The position numbers were made by a program, and so were the translations under genes. The notes beneath the pieces were generated by a model. The model saw only the letters and a program-made list of their open reading frames with translations, was not told the origin of the DNA and did no database searches. From Pyrinomonadaceae bacterium (GTDB taxonomy: Bacteria > Acidobacteriota > Blastocatellia > Pyrinomonadales > Pyrinomonadaceae), in NCBI GenBank assembly GCA_019694395.1, contig JAIBCC010000018.1:1-64000 (forward strand): a stretch of DNA of 64,000 nt, written 5' to 3'. Numbering within the stretch: the first letter of the stretch is position 1; the number at the start of each line of letters is the position of its first letter. Shown piece by piece: positions 45,687-55,652 of the stretch.

Positions 45687-46543
45687 TTTTTACCTCTCTA
45701 AATTTTGTTATTTTTTTGCATCAACGCGCTGACTTATAAACTTAGACGAACTTAAATCTCAAAAAGCCGAAGAAATTTTAAAAACAATTAGAAGGAATTT
45801 AACATCTGTAATCTGAGATCATAAATCAGCAAAATTTCGACTGATAATTTTCGAGCAAAACAGTTGGCATATTCTTTGCTTATTATTTGTCGATTTTAGT
45901 GTTATACCCCCGAACTCTACCAAAATCAACAATTAGCAAAAGACTTAAATTTTGCGAGTTGAGTCATTGTGAACTTCCCCAATCAAAATGACCGAAAAGT
46001 CAGAGATTAATATTTAAAATAACCAAACCCTAAAAAGGAAAAATATACAGATAAATATGTCGGAAAATGTCTCTCAAATACATTCAAACAGAGAAAGTCG
46101 GAGCGATTTGGGCAGATATTTATTGGCAGACAAACTTTCTTTTTTGATAAGTATTGCAATTACAGGGCAATTTGTGGCAAACTCAAATATAGGAGTTCTC
46201 TCCTCCATCTGCGCTTGTAATATCAAAAAAGCAAAAACAATCACTACAAACTTAAAATTTGGTCAAACTCTGTGTTGTTTCACCCATTCGCCAATCTATC
46301 TACTTATTAGATCTGTCTGGAAAATAAATAGAAAAGTTATAGTTCAAAGGATTAAACAAATTAAGATCAGATTATTTGTGAATTTTGGGTTTTGTTTAAG
46401 GAACTGCTTCCAAAAAGTTTCACGAATTATTTCAGAGTTGCGTTTCCCGGACAAAATCGGTTTTTACCAAAGCATTAACCACATCTTCTTTTATCTCAAA
46501 TTTGAAAATGAATTCAAAAAAAAGATAAATTTAATACCCCCGA
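45687..46543. other. Long intergenic/leader region before the histidine kinase
   Basis: About 860 bp. A candidate sigma-54 promoter (45865-45880) and ACCCCCGA (45906-45913) lie in it. A 165-codon frame at 46057-46554 has unlikely composition (Ile, Phe, Lys, Cys) and overlaps the kinase start. If the promoter drives the kinase, the transcript has a leader of about 650 nt. Confidence 0.45.
45865..45880 (+). promoter_or_regulatory. Candidate sigma-54 promoter
   Basis: TGGCATATTCTTTGCT has GG and GC at the exact -24/-12 spacing, with TGGCA and TTGCT both consensus. Predicted start is near 45891. Confidence 0.6.
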
Positions 46544-48565
46544 ATGAAGATTAGAACTAAATTAATTTTGCTCTATTTACTTGGCGCATCGCTGACCAGC
46601 GTTACTACTGCATTTGTAATTCGCTCTTTTCGGATTATCGAAAGTGATTTTCAGGTAGTAATGGATGATTCCGTTAAGAAAATTGAGGCGTTGAAACAGG
46701 TTGAGCGATCTGCTTTGCGGGTTGTTGCTTCGACCAGTCAATACTGCTTGCTCGTTTCAGAACAATCACAAAGTGATTCTGAGGCGAATTTAGAAATGGC
46801 GAATAATCCGTCCAAAGAAAGCGGAGATAATGAAAAAGAAGAGAAAAAATTAATTGATGACGGATTAATGAAATACTACACGGCGTTGAGTCAGTATTCC
46901 GATTTAGTAAAAAACTCAACCAATGAACAAGCTGATAACCTGATCGAAATCCAAAACAATGGGAATAAACTGGCTGAGTTGAGTGCCGTTATTATCGGAT
47001 TAAAAAAAGCAAATGTTTCCGGTAAACGAATTTTGGAGAAAAGAAAGGAATTTGAACAGGCAGAACAGGATGTTTTAGTTTCAATCGAAAAAGCCATCAA
47101 ACATCAAACCGGAGTGTTGGCTGAAAAGCAAAATAGCGTGCAAGGAGTTATTAAACGAAGCACTAACGATACTTTGATGTTGTCTGCCATTTCATTTTTT
47201 CTCGCCCTCGTTGGCGGTGCCTTTCTTTCCAGAACAATTACCAATTCATTAAATAAATTAAAAGAAGCCGCCCAAAAAATCGGGAACGGTGAGCTTGATA
47301 CCAAAATTGAAGTCAAAACCCATGATGAAATCGCAGATTTAGCCGTTGATTTTCAGAAAATGACTTTTCAATTAAAAGATGCCCGTGACGAACTTTTGAC
47401 CAGTAAAAATTTTACCGAAAACATCATTAGTTCCATGGCGGATATGCTTATTACAGTTGATGATGAAGGTTTTATTGTTGGAGTCAACGAGGCTTTTCTA
47501 AATCAAATGGGGTATCAGGAAAAGGAAATTCTTGGCAAACCGATAAAATTTCTCACTAGAACTGAATCATTCCTGACCGAATCCGAATTTGAATTACTAA
47601 AAAATAAGCGCAAATTGGCAGAAGTCGAAAAGGATTTTGTCAGACGAAACGGGAATAAAATGAAATGTTCCGTTTCAACTTCAATTTTAAAGGATTTTAA
47701 TACTGCGGCAGTAATTGTTGCCAAAGACATTACCCAAAGAATCGAAGATGAGCAGCAATTAAAAGCCTATTCCAAACGACTGGAGCAAAGTAACCGCGAA
47801 TTACAGGACTTTGCCTACGTTGCTTCTCACGATTTGCAGGAACCGCTTCGCAAAGTTCAAGCCTTTGGTGACAGATTAGCCCGCAAATATCAAGAAGTTT
47901 TAGGAACAGAAGGCAATGATTATGTAAGGAGAATGCGTGATGCTTCGAGCCGGATGCAAACTCTGATCAATGATCTGCTGACTTTTTCCAGAGTTACGAC
48001 CAAAGCGCAGCCCTTTCAATCTATTAATTTGAAGGAAATAACCGAAGCGGTTGTTTCCGATTTGGAAGTTAGAATTGAAGAAACTCAGGGCAAAGTTGTG
48101 ATCGGAGATTTGCCGGAAATAGATGCCGATCCGCTTCAAATGCGGCAATTAATGCAGAATTTGATTGGCAATGCACTGAAATTCCATCGCAAGGACGAAA
48201 GCCCACTGATCAAAGTTTATTCGCCGCAGCAAATGCTGAAAAATACCGGTAGTTTCGTTTTTAACGGTGAAACCCTGAAAACTCAAAGCAATTCCGAAAC
48301 AGTTTGTCAGATCGCAATTCAGGATAACGGGATCGGTTTTGACGAAAAATATCTGGATCGGATCTTTACTGTCTTTCAGCGATTACACGGACGCACTGAA
48401 TACGAAGGTTCAGGTGTCGGATTGGCAGTTTGCCGTAAAATCGTTGAACGACATAACGGAAATATAACCGCAAAAAGTAAGGAGGGAGTAGGTTCTACAT
48501 TTTTAATTACACTCCCTACAATTCAAAACTTAAAGGAGACAACCCCAAATGAAAACCGACTCTAA
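46544..48565 (+). CDS. HAMP-PAS sensor histidine kinase
   Basis: The 673-aa protein has TM1 (about 7-27), a periplasmic helical sensor (about 28-215), TM2 (about 217-236), HAMP (about 237-285), PAS (about 295-400) and HisKA with the phospho-acceptor in YVASHDLQEPLRK (about 428). A GHKL ATPase follows (N-box LMQNLIGNALKFH, G1 IQDNGIGFDE, G2 EGSGVGLAVCRKI). The HDLQEPLR type is that of phytochrome-like kinases that pair with Rcp1-type receivers, such as the one encoded next with a 17-bp overlap. ACCCCCGA touches the ATG and there is no Shine-Dalgarno. Confidence 0.93.
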   Translation: MKIRTKLILLYLLGASLTSVTTAFVIRSFRIIESDFQVVMDDSVKKIEALKQVERSALRVVASTSQYCLLVSEQSQSDSEANLEMANNPSKESGDNEKEEKKLIDDGLMKYYTALSQYSDLVKNSTNEQADNLIEIQNNGNKLAELSAVIIGLKKANVSGKRILEKRKEFEQAEQDVLVSIEKAIKHQTGVLAEKQNSVQGVIKRSTNDTLMLSAISFFLALVGGAFLSRTITNSLNKLKEAAQKIGNGELDTKIEVKTHDEIADLAVDFQKMTFQLKDARDELLTSKNFTENIISSMADMLITVDDEGFIVGVNEAFLNQMGYQEKEILGKPIKFLTRTESFLTESEFELLKNKRKLAEVEKDFVRRNGNKMKCSVSTSILKDFNTAAVIVAKDITQRIEDEQQLKAYSKRLEQSNRELQDFAYVASHDLQEPLRKVQAFGDRLARKYQEVLGTEGNDYVRRMRDASSRMQTLINDLLTFSRVTTKAQPFQSINLKEITEAVVSDLEVRIEETQGKVVIGDLPEIDADPLQMRQLMQNLIGNALKFHRKDESPLIKVYSPQQMLKNTGSFVFNGETLKTQSNSETVCQIAIQDNGIGFDEKYLDRIFTVFQRLHGRTEYEGSGVGLAVCRKIVERHNGNITAKSKEGVGSTFLITLPTIQNLKETTPNENRL

Positions 48566-48998
48566 ACCAATCACAATTTTGATGGCTGATGATGATCCTG
48601 ATGACAGACTTTTGGTGCAGGAAGCGTTTGAAGAAAATCGCTTGATGAATAATTTGGAAACTGTCGAAGACGGTGAAGAATTAATGGATTTTCTACATCG
48701 GCGCGGTAAATTTGTTGACACTACGATCACTCCGGGGCTGATTTTATTAGACCTGAATATGCCTAAAAAAAGCGGTTTGGAAGCCCTAAAGGAAATTAAA
48801 TCGGATGAAAGACTGCGTCGGTTGCCGGTTGTTATTTTAACTACCTCAAAAGCCGAAGAAGATATTATCAGGTCTTATGACCTTGGGGTTAATTCATTTG
48901 TGGTGAAACCTGTAACTTTCGACTCTTTAGTGGAATTAGTTAAGGATTTGGATAAATATTGGTTTCAGATTGTGGAGTTACCGAAACTCTATAATTAA
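48549..48998 (+). CDS. Rcp1-like single-domain response regulator
   Basis: The 149-aa receiver has the acidic pair in MADDDPDDR, phospho-acceptor Asp in LILLDLNMPKKSG, Thr in VVILTTSKAEED and Lys in VVKPVTF. The DDDPDDRxLVQEAF start and KKSG loop are typical of the Rcp1 group. AAAGGAG lies 8 bp before the ATG, inside the end of the kinase gene. It should be the phospho-acceptor of that kinase; with no output domain it probably acts by protein contact or phosphorelay to the next gene's product. Confidence 0.92.
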   Translation: MKTDSKPITILMADDDPDDRLLVQEAFEENRLMNNLETVEDGEELMDFLHRRGKFVDTTITPGLILLDLNMPKKSGLEALKEIKSDERLRRLPVVILTTSKAEEDIIRSYDLGVNSFVVKPVTFDSLVELVKDLDKYWFQIVELPKLYN

Positions 48999-49039
48999 TG
49001 TGGGAAAGTGTTTAATTTTCGGTTTGAAGAATAAATAAT

Positions 49040-50830
49040 ATGAACATAGCAGGAAGCAATCCTATCAGAGTCCTTTTGGTTGATGATGACGAGGACGATT
49101 ATATCTTAACCAAATACTTATTTGACGAATTTAAGGATAATCGTTACGCGCTGGAATGGACAACCAACTACGACGAAGCGATGCACGATATGCAAACAAG
49201 CGGACACGACATCTATTTGGTAGATTATCGCTTGGGTGCGCATAGCGGTCTCGAACTCTTGCAGCGTGCCATCAAATCGGGATGCAGTGCACCGATTATA
49301 CTTTTGACTGGACAAGGCGATAAAGAGGTTGACCTTAAAGCAATGCAGGCTGGGGCGGCGGATTATTTAGTCAAAGGACAGTTTGAAGCTCCGTTGCTCG
49401 AACGTTCGATCCGATACAGTTTGCAGCACGCTCATTCAATGGAAAAATTGCTTTATGAGGCTCTGCACGATTCATTGACCGGCTTGCCTAATCGCACCAA
49501 ATTTACCGAAATGTTAGGTGAATCAATTAAGAATTCACAAAAAATGAGCAGTTCAAGATTTGCAGTTCTTTTCCTTGATCTTGACCGTTTCAAAATAATT
49601 AATGATAGTTTAGGTCATTTCCTGGGCGATAAACTTTTGCAGTCTGTTGCCGTTCGTTTGAAAAGATACCTTCGTCCGCACGATGTCGTCGCCAGATTTG
49701 GCGGAGACGAATTTACTATTTTGCTTAGCAATATCAAGGATCGTCAGGATGTAATAGATGTTTCGGAACGCCTGCAACGAGAGATCAGCATTCCATTCAA
49801 AATTGACGGTCATGAAATTTTTACCTCCACTAGTATCGGGATTACTTTTTTTGACCGCCATTACGAACGCCCCGAAGATATTTTGCGCGATGCCGATACC
49901 GCGATGTATCAGGCAAAAGTGGACGGAAAAGCCCGCTGCAAAGTGTTTGAACCCGAAATGCACGCGACAAATTTGAATTTGTTACAGATTGAAAATGATT
50001 TGCGTCGTGCTATTGACCGTAATGAATTTAAGGTTTATTACCAGCCAATTGTCAATTTGGAAACGCAAACCATCTCCGAATTTGAGTCCTTGGTTCGGTG
50101 GGAGCATCCTGAACAGGGTTTGGTTTCGCCCTGCGATTTTATTCCGTTAGCCGAAGAAACAGGTCTCATTGTGCCGATCGGAGAGTGGGTTTTGGCGGAA
50201 TCCTGCCGTCAAATCGTATCCTGGCAGGAAAACGGCTTGTCGGATTTACCCCTTTCAATCAGCGTTAATTTATCAGCTAAGCAATTAATGCACTCAAATA
50301 TTGCCAATCAGGTTAAAGAGGTTATTCTCGAAACGGGAATTAATCCGCGCAGTTTGAAACTGGAAGTTACTGAATCCACTGTGATGGAGAACGCCGAAGT
50401 TGCTCTGCAAATTCTTTCGGATCTATGTGCTTTGGGCGTTCGCATTAGTTCAGATGATTTCGGAACGGGCTATTCATCATTAAGTTACCTGCACCGTTTT
50501 CCGTTTGACCGTTTGAAAATTGATCGTTCGTTCATTATGAAGATGGACGAGGATGCAAAGAGTGAAGAAATTGTCCGCACCATAATTTTGCTGGCAAAAA
50601 ATCTGAATATGGAAGTAGTTGCCGAAGGTATCGAAAACGAAAAACAATACCAACAACTTTATGATTTAGGCTGCAAACTTGGACAAGGATTTCTTTTCTC
50701 CAGACCTTTGGCAAAAGAGGGAGTGGATGATTTGCTTAAAAATGGTGCTCCGCGAGTCAGTCCCCCAAAATGGTCAGGAGAGAGAATTTTTGCAAGCTCT
50801 GATACTTTGAAAGCAGCCAGTGTGCAATAA
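49040..50830 (+). CDS. Receiver-GGDEF-EAL response regulator
   Basis: The 596-aa protein has a receiver (about 10-125; [28 protein letters not shown]), GGDEF at about 225 (RFGGDEF, with I-site RPHD five residues earlier) and an EAL domain from about 325. Its EAL motif reads ESL (EFESLVRW); the later catalytic motifs ([23 protein letters not shown]) are intact. The two downstream domains are close paralogues of those in the 1365-aa protein. It follows the kinase and Rcp1 gene in the same unit, so phosphorylation probably tunes c-di-GMP turnover. Confidence 0.92.
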   Translation: MNIAGSNPIRVLLVDDDEDDYILTKYLFDEFKDNRYALEWTTNYDEAMHDMQTSGHDIYLVDYRLGAHSGLELLQRAIKSGCSAPIILLTGQGDKEVDLKAMQAGAADYLVKGQFEAPLLERSIRYSLQHAHSMEKLLYEALHDSLTGLPNRTKFTEMLGESIKNSQKMSSSRFAVLFLDLDRFKIINDSLGHFLGDKLLQSVAVRLKRYLRPHDVVARFGGDEFTILLSNIKDRQDVIDVSERLQREISIPFKIDGHEIFTSTSIGITFFDRHYERPEDILRDADTAMYQAKVDGKARCKVFEPEMHATNLNLLQIENDLRRAIDRNEFKVYYQPIVNLETQTISEFESLVRWEHPEQGLVSPCDFIPLAEETGLIVPIGEWVLAESCRQIVSWQENGLSDLPLSISVNLSAKQLMHSNIANQVKEVILETGINPRSLKLEVTESTVMENAEVALQILSDLCALGVRISSDDFGTGYSSLSYLHRFPFDRLKIDRSFIMKMDEDAKSEEIVRTIILLAKNLNMEVVAEGIENEKQYQQLYDLGCKLGQGFLFSRPLAKEGVDDLLKNGAPRVSPPKWSGERIFASSDTLKAASVQ

Positions 50831-50838
50831 TCGTCAAA

Positions 50839-51231
50839 TCAATTCGTAATTGCAATTTTTAAGGAAAAATTGGCTGATTCTTTTCGTCTGGCGGCAGAGC
50901 GGGGAAGCAGAACGCGCACGATATAATCGTCATCAACATCAACATTTCGAGTAGATTCCTGAACTCCGTTAGCATCTTCGATCTCTTTCATATCCGAATA
51001 AAATATGGCGAAGTTGCAAGCCGTATTTGCCGAGGTTAAATTGACGGTCATCGTTTGACCGCTTTTGGCACGAACAATGTAATCAATATATTTGTAGCCG
51101 GTAACAGTTCCTTTGACTGTGGCTGAACTTGTGCCTTTGGCAAATCGGACGTGAACTTTTGATTGAGCCGAAACTGAAACCGCAAATAATCCTACCAACA
51201 AAATTGCAAACAAAATTACTTTTTTATTCAT
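50839..51231 (-). CDS. Small secreted beta-sandwich (PPC-like) protein
   Basis: The 130-aa protein has a Sec signal (FAILLVGLFAVSVSAQ) and a mature part with IDYIVRAKSGQTMTVNLTS and YIVRVLLPRS, patterned like bacterial pre-peptidase C-terminal (PPC) beta-sandwiches. It sits next to a paralogue, and both run from a shared minus-strand unit with 19 bp between them. It is convergent with the GGDEF-EAL gene. Confidence 0.65.
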   Translation of the reverse strand: MNKKVILFAILLVGLFAVSVSAQSKVHVRFAKGTSSATVKGTVTGYKYIDYIVRAKSGQTMTVNLTSANTACNFAIFYSDMKEIEDANGVQESTRNVDVDDDYIVRVLLPRSAARRKESANFSLKIAITN

Positions 51232-51250
51232 ATTTCTACCTGATTAATTC

Positions 51251-51619
51251 TTACTTTAAGAATTTAATTTTCAATCTGAAATTGGAAACCTTTCTTTTGC
51301 TTCCAAAAACGCGAACCGTATAATCACCTTGTTTTGACGCAAATCCGATAAAGTTTTTATTTTCCGACTCATCATCAATCAAATTTCCGTCCGGGTTGCG
51401 AACTGCATAACTTAATTTTTTATCGGCGGAAGAAAAAATTACTTCAATTGAACTGTTGCGCTTGACGCGGAAAACGTAATCAACATATTTTGAGGCTTTA
51501 ACTGTTCCGAACAGTTTTTTTTCAGTAGTGAAATTGAGTCGGATTTTAGTTTGCGCGAAAGAAGAAAGGGTAAAAAGCAAAATTACCGGAATTAAAATTA
51601 CTACTTTTTTCATACTCAC
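51251..51619 (-). CDS. Small secreted beta-sandwich (PPC-like) protein, paralogue
   Basis: The 122-aa protein has a Sec signal and the same repeat pattern as its neighbour: GTVKASKYVDYVFRVKRNSS and DYTVRVFGSKRK. The shared core is V..YKYID/SKYVDY + R.K...ME. Tandem duplication followed by divergence explains the pair. M3 is an alternative start (MKKVVIL). Confidence 0.62.
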   Translation of the reverse strand: MSMKKVVILIPVILLFTLSSFAQTKIRLNFTTEKKLFGTVKASKYVDYVFRVKRNSSIEVIFSSADKKLSYAVRNPDGNLIDDESENKNFIGFASKQGDYTVRVFGSKRKVSNFRLKIKFLK

Positions 51620-51650
51620 CTAGCTTTACCTTTTACCCTTTCCGTTTTAC

Positions 51651-54086
51651 CTAATCGCCTTTTTTATCGCGCGGTTTGGCGTTTTTAACATACTTATCGA
51701 ACCAATTTATCATCTCAAAAAGAGTATGTTCAATTGATTCTTTAGCCGCGTAGCCGTGCGCTTCGAGCGGGAGCATTACGAGCCGAGCCGTTCCGCCATT
51801 GCCTTGAATCGCGGCAAAAAGTCGTTCGGATTGAATCGGAAAAGTTCCCTGATTATTATCCGCTTCGCCGTGGGTCATTAAAAGTGGTTCGTTGATTTTA
51901 TTGGCAAAAAAGAATGGAGAAACATCCTCGTAAATTTTCATTGCTTGCCAAAAATTTCGCTCTTCATCTTGGAAACCAAAAGGTGTCAGCGTGCGGTTAT
52001 ATGCTCCTGAACGCGCAATTCCGGCACGGAATAAATCACTGTGAGCCAGCAAGTTAGCGGTCATAAACGCGCCGTAACTATGTCCGCCGACACCAACTCT
52101 ATCACGGTCGGTTACACCCATTTCGACGGCTTTATCAATTGCGGCTTGAGCCGAATCAACAACCTGTTTGATGAACGTATCGTTTTTGGTTTCCGGCGGA
52201 CCGACAATCGGCATTGAAGCGTTATCAAGCACGGCATAGCCTTGTAACAAGAAGAAAAGATGAGACATTCCGTTGATTTGGGTAAAACGATTAGTCGAAC
52301 CGGTGACTTGTCCGGCAGTTGCCGCATCGGTGAAACTTTCGGGATAAGCCCAAACTACTGTCGGCAGCCGGGTTCCTTCTTTGTAATTCGGCGGCAAATA
52401 AAGCGTAAATGACAGATCAACGCCGTCAGCTCGTTTGTATCGGACGAGTTGTTTTTTGATTCCGCGAAGCTGCGGAGTCGGATCGGTAAAATTGGTAATC
52501 GCCGAAGAACTATAAGCCGCGACACATTTGGCATTTGGCGGACAAGGTTTGTTCAGATAAAGATTTGGTGGCATTATTTGGGATTCTTTGCGGGTGAAAA
52601 AGTCAAAGGCTTTGTCATCCGTAAATCCGGCAAAAGATTCATATTCATCGGTTTTACTACGGAAGATTTCAGTTTTGACCGACATATCTTTTAAACTGAA
52701 TCGGCGCAAAAATGGTCTGTCACCTTGCGGAGTCGCTCCGTTTCCGCTGGTGAAAACATCATCTCCGTCTTGCAAGACAACACTGTAACCGTTCGGTAGT
52801 CTTTTAGTTACGAAATTGCCGATGTCGTTGTAGCGATCATTGACGTTTAACTCATAAACAACCCTTGGCGCTACCGAGGAATTGCGGTAATTGAGCATCC
52901 ACATTTTACGTTTTTGTGTCTCGCGGTTAATTTCTGTCACAAACATCAACCCATTTTCGCCGAATTGTCGTCCGGCAAACCGCTGTTCGGTTTTAATGAT
53001 TTCGCTCGGTTCAGCCGTAAAAGGAGCTGCAAGTTTCAAAACTTTATCACGCGGAGTGACTTTGTTTCGCGGATTTCCTCCGTCCAATGCCTCTGCCCAA
53101 ATGAGCGTCGCGGGTTCAGTCGGAATCCAGCCGAAACTGCGTTTTCCGGTCGAAACTCCGCCGTTTGGTAAATTATCAAGCAAGGGAATTGAAGCAAATT
53201 TATTGACAAGCTTGCCCGACATATCCCAAATTTCAACCTCGTGCGGAAAGCGCGAAAAAGGATACAAATACGAAAAAGGCTTTTGAACTCTGTTGGTTAG
53301 AACGTAATTTCCGTCAGGTGAAACATTAGCATCATCAAAAATTGCGGGTGCACCGACATTTTTGATACCGCCTTTCAAATCCACAATCGCAAGTTGCGAT
53401 GTGCAGTAATATTCAAAAAGTTTTTCGTCGTTTGGCGATTTCAAAAGGTCTTGAACCGTTGCCACATTTCCGCCTCTGCCTGAAGTTTCCTGAATGCTCG
53501 GTCCGGTCGGAACTAAATTCTGATATTGCGGAGCAGTTCCGCGATTTTTCGGCACTAGATTGACAAATAAAGACTTTTGATTAGGCATCCAACTATAACC
53601 GCCGAAAGCAGTATTGACCTGAACGCCGTTCAATTTGGTCAATTTTGCCGTGGCAACTTCCAAAATCCAAAGTTCGATGCCCGTTGGTGTTTGGTTTCCC
53701 ACCGCGATATATTTTCCATCATCCGACCAGACGGGTGACAAAATATTCGGATTAGGCGGCAACGTAACCGGAGTTTCCTTACCTGTTGCAACATTTTTTA
53801 GCGTCAATTTGACTGCGTAAAACGGACGATGCTGACCATTGGTATTCGGATTTATTCGCAAACCAGCAATTCTCAACATCGGTTGAGCAAATTCGCTAAT
53901 TGGCGGATAACGAAGCGTTTCCGTCAGTAAAATCACATCTTTAGACGGACTGATAATCGAATTCGGAATCGCCGGAGCATTCAAAATATCTTCAACATTT
54001 TGCGGCGGTTTTTGATATTGGGAAAAGGCTGAAACTGCCAGCAGAAAAGTAAAAATACAACAAGCTAACAAACGAAAAATTTTCAT
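51651..54086 (-). CDS. S9-family prolyl oligopeptidase-type peptidase, secreted
   Basis: From the ATG at 54086 (MKIFRLLACCIFTFLL) the protein is 811 aa. A beta-propeller-like N-terminal part (about 60-540) precedes the alpha/beta-hydrolase domain (about 570-805). The nucleophile is in GVGGHSYGAFMTANLLAHS, the Asp in HGEADNNQG and the His in EAHGYAAKES. The FFFLL... and HG motifs match the DPP-IV/acylaminoacyl group. It probably cleaves proline-rich or acylated oligopeptides in the periplasm. Confidence 0.9.
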   Translation of the reverse strand: MKIFRLLACCIFTFLLAVSAFSQYQKPPQNVEDILNAPAIPNSIISPSKDVILLTETLRYPPISEFAQPMLRIAGLRINPNTNGQHRPFYAVKLTLKNVATGKETPVTLPPNPNILSPVWSDDGKYIAVGNQTPTGIELWILEVATAKLTKLNGVQVNTAFGGYSWMPNQKSLFVNLVPKNRGTAPQYQNLVPTGPSIQETSGRGGNVATVQDLLKSPNDEKLFEYYCTSQLAIVDLKGGIKNVGAPAIFDDANVSPDGNYVLTNRVQKPFSYLYPFSRFPHEVEIWDMSGKLVNKFASIPLLDNLPNGGVSTGKRSFGWIPTEPATLIWAEALDGGNPRNKVTPRDKVLKLAAPFTAEPSEIIKTEQRFAGRQFGENGLMFVTEINRETQKRKMWMLNYRNSSVAPRVVYELNVNDRYNDIGNFVTKRLPNGYSVVLQDGDDVFTSGNGATPQGDRPFLRRFSLKDMSVKTEIFRSKTDEYESFAGFTDDKAFDFFTRKESQIMPPNLYLNKPCPPNAKCVAAYSSSAITNFTDPTPQLRGIKKQLVRYKRADGVDLSFTLYLPPNYKEGTRLPTVVWAYPESFTDAATAGQVTGSTNRFTQINGMSHLFFLLQGYAVLDNASMPIVGPPETKNDTFIKQVVDSAQAAIDKAVEMGVTDRDRVGVGGHSYGAFMTANLLAHSDLFRAGIARSGAYNRTLTPFGFQDEERNFWQAMKIYEDVSPFFFANKINEPLLMTHGEADNNQGTFPIQSERLFAAIQGNGGTARLVMLPLEAHGYAAKESIEHTLFEMINWFDKYVKNAKPRDKKGD

Positions 54087-54224
54087 TGAAACCTCTTTTT
54101 GAATTGTAAATTTGGAAAGATGAAAAGATTTTAACGCAGGTGAAAGGAAAAGTTGAAGCAAAGAAACGAAAATTATCTAAAATTTGGGATGAATTTAATG
54201 AAAAGAGGGGGGCAGTTATTTGAG

Positions 54225-54551
54225 CTAATTTGCGGGTTGGGTTTTATCTTCTAAAATTTCAACTCGTCCGCGCAAATTTCTCTGTTCATTGTCAATGATT
54301 GAGATCTTTTTATTGATTACCCTGATTTCAGATTTAATGTCAGAAATATCTTCCTGAATAACGGAAATATCTTTTCTGATTTCATCTTGACCTGCTTCGA
54401 GTTTAGCCTGACCTGCTTCAAGGTTCGCTTGACCTGCTTCAAGGTTGCTAACAGCCGCTTTAAGGTCTTTAATATCTGCTCGTGTCTCTTCAATTCCTGT
54501 GATAGCACGAGTGAGCAATCGAATTACTTCTGTGTCATTATTACTTGCCAT
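54225..54551 (-). CDS. Small coiled-coil protein with 7-residue tandem repeats
   Basis: A 108-aa coiled coil whose middle repeats LEAGQAN/LEAGQAK/LEAGQDE, encoded by three near-identical 21-bp units (about 54389-54451). Isoleucine-rich heptads follow (ISVIQEDISDIKSEIRVINK). It resembles the 91-aa protein at 39104-39379 in size, charge and position on the minus strand beside exported-protein genes. No enzymatic domain. Confidence 0.68.
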   Translation of the reverse strand: MASNNDTEVIRLLTRAITGIEETRADIKDLKAAVSNLEAGQANLEAGQAKLEAGQDEIRKDISVIQEDISDIKSEIRVINKKISIIDNEQRNLRGRVEILEDKTQPAN

Positions 54552-54595
54552 TTAACCTCCTTTAGAAAATAGATTGGATTTACATTCTAAACATA

Positions 54596-55573
54596 TCAAT
54601 TAGTTTTGCCAAGCTCTTCTAAAACTATTTTGGCGACGGTTGGAATGATGTTTCTTTCATTGGCAAAATTGGTCGTAAATACACAAAGCACAAACTTTAA
54701 CCCGCTTGGAGTTTCGATATAAGCGACATCGTGACGAGTGGTCGAAGTCCAACCCGCTTTTGACCAGAGTTTTGTTCCTGACAATTTCAAATCGTTCAAA
54801 GCGATTCCCGTAAACCCGTGTGCCTGATCGTCCCCATCAAAACTTTTACCTTCTTTGGCTTCCCAATCTCGTTTCAGCAATTCAAGCATTTGTTTGGTTC
54901 GGTCGGGTGTAACTGCTTTGCCTAACACGATTTCGCTCATCAAACGGGCGGTTGCGTTGGTCGTCAATTTGTTGCGGTTGATGCCGTCCTTGCCGCGAAA
55001 TTGCTGTTCGCGTCCGTAGGCATCCTCGCAAAAAGTTTTCTGGCAGACGTTGATGTTTTGATAATCAAGCGAGGTGAAATAACGGTTGACGGCGTTGCGT
55101 TTAAAAGCCCATTTTTCCAAGTCTTTCGGCGAAAGTTCAGAACCGCTCGAAGTATCTGTAACGACATCAACGATAAACTGTGTGGCTTCGTTTGAAGAAT
55201 CCACGATCATATCTTTCATCGCTCGTTGAATTTCCGGTGTAATTTTGACCTTGCCATTTTCCATCCACTGATGAATGGCGACCAGATAAAAAAGTTTGCA
55301 AACACTGGCAGGATAAACCTTTTCTTCGCCGCGAAAATTTCCCGATTTGAGTTGATTTGGATTTTGCAGATCAATCAATGTAATTGACAGATTTTCTGCC
55401 TTAAAGCCTTTATCTGCAAATTTTGCAAGCGTTTGACTAGCGGCTGAATCCACTAATTTTTGTAAATTATCGGATGGCTCAACCTTTACGCCTTCGTATT
55501 TACCAATGTTTTGAGCAAATGAATTAACACAAGAAAAGAAAACCAAAATTAGCAGAAAAGAAAAGTTTTTCAT
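54596..55573 (-). CDS. Class-A beta-lactamase-like serine hydrolase
   Basis: The 325-aa protein (start at the second Met, MKNFSFLLILVFFSCVNSFA) has a Sec signal and the penicillin-interacting fold. SxxK appears as PASVCKLF, S-x-N as VDSSNEA and K-T-G as KAGWTSTTRHDVA. Thr in KTG is Ala here and I see no clear Glu166, so true beta-lactamase activity is uncertain. It may be a hydrolase or PBP-related enzyme. Confidence 0.8.
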   Translation of the reverse strand: MKNFSFLLILVFFSCVNSFAQNIGKYEGVKVEPSDNLQKLVDSAASQTLAKFADKGFKAENLSITLIDLQNPNQLKSGNFRGEEKVYPASVCKLFYLVAIHQWMENGKVKITPEIQRAMKDMIVDSSNEATQFIVDVVTDTSSGSELSPKDLEKWAFKRNAVNRYFTSLDYQNINVCQKTFCEDAYGREQQFRGKDGINRNKLTTNATARLMSEIVLGKAVTPDRTKQMLELLKRDWEAKEGKSFDGDDQAHGFTGIALNDLKLSGTKLWSKAGWTSTTRHDVAYIETPSGLKFVLCVFTTNFANERNIIPTVAKIVLEELGKTN

Positions 55574-55652
55574 CAAAAATCTCCTGGAAATGTTTACGGA
55601 ATGACTATAAAAAGAGTATAAACAAACAGAACATTTCTAACAAATAAAACAA

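Noticed and set aside
46057-46554. 165-codon plus-strand frame before the kinase
   Set aside because: Composition is that of AT-rich noncoding DNA, it overlaps the kinase start, and no family fits. Treated as leader.
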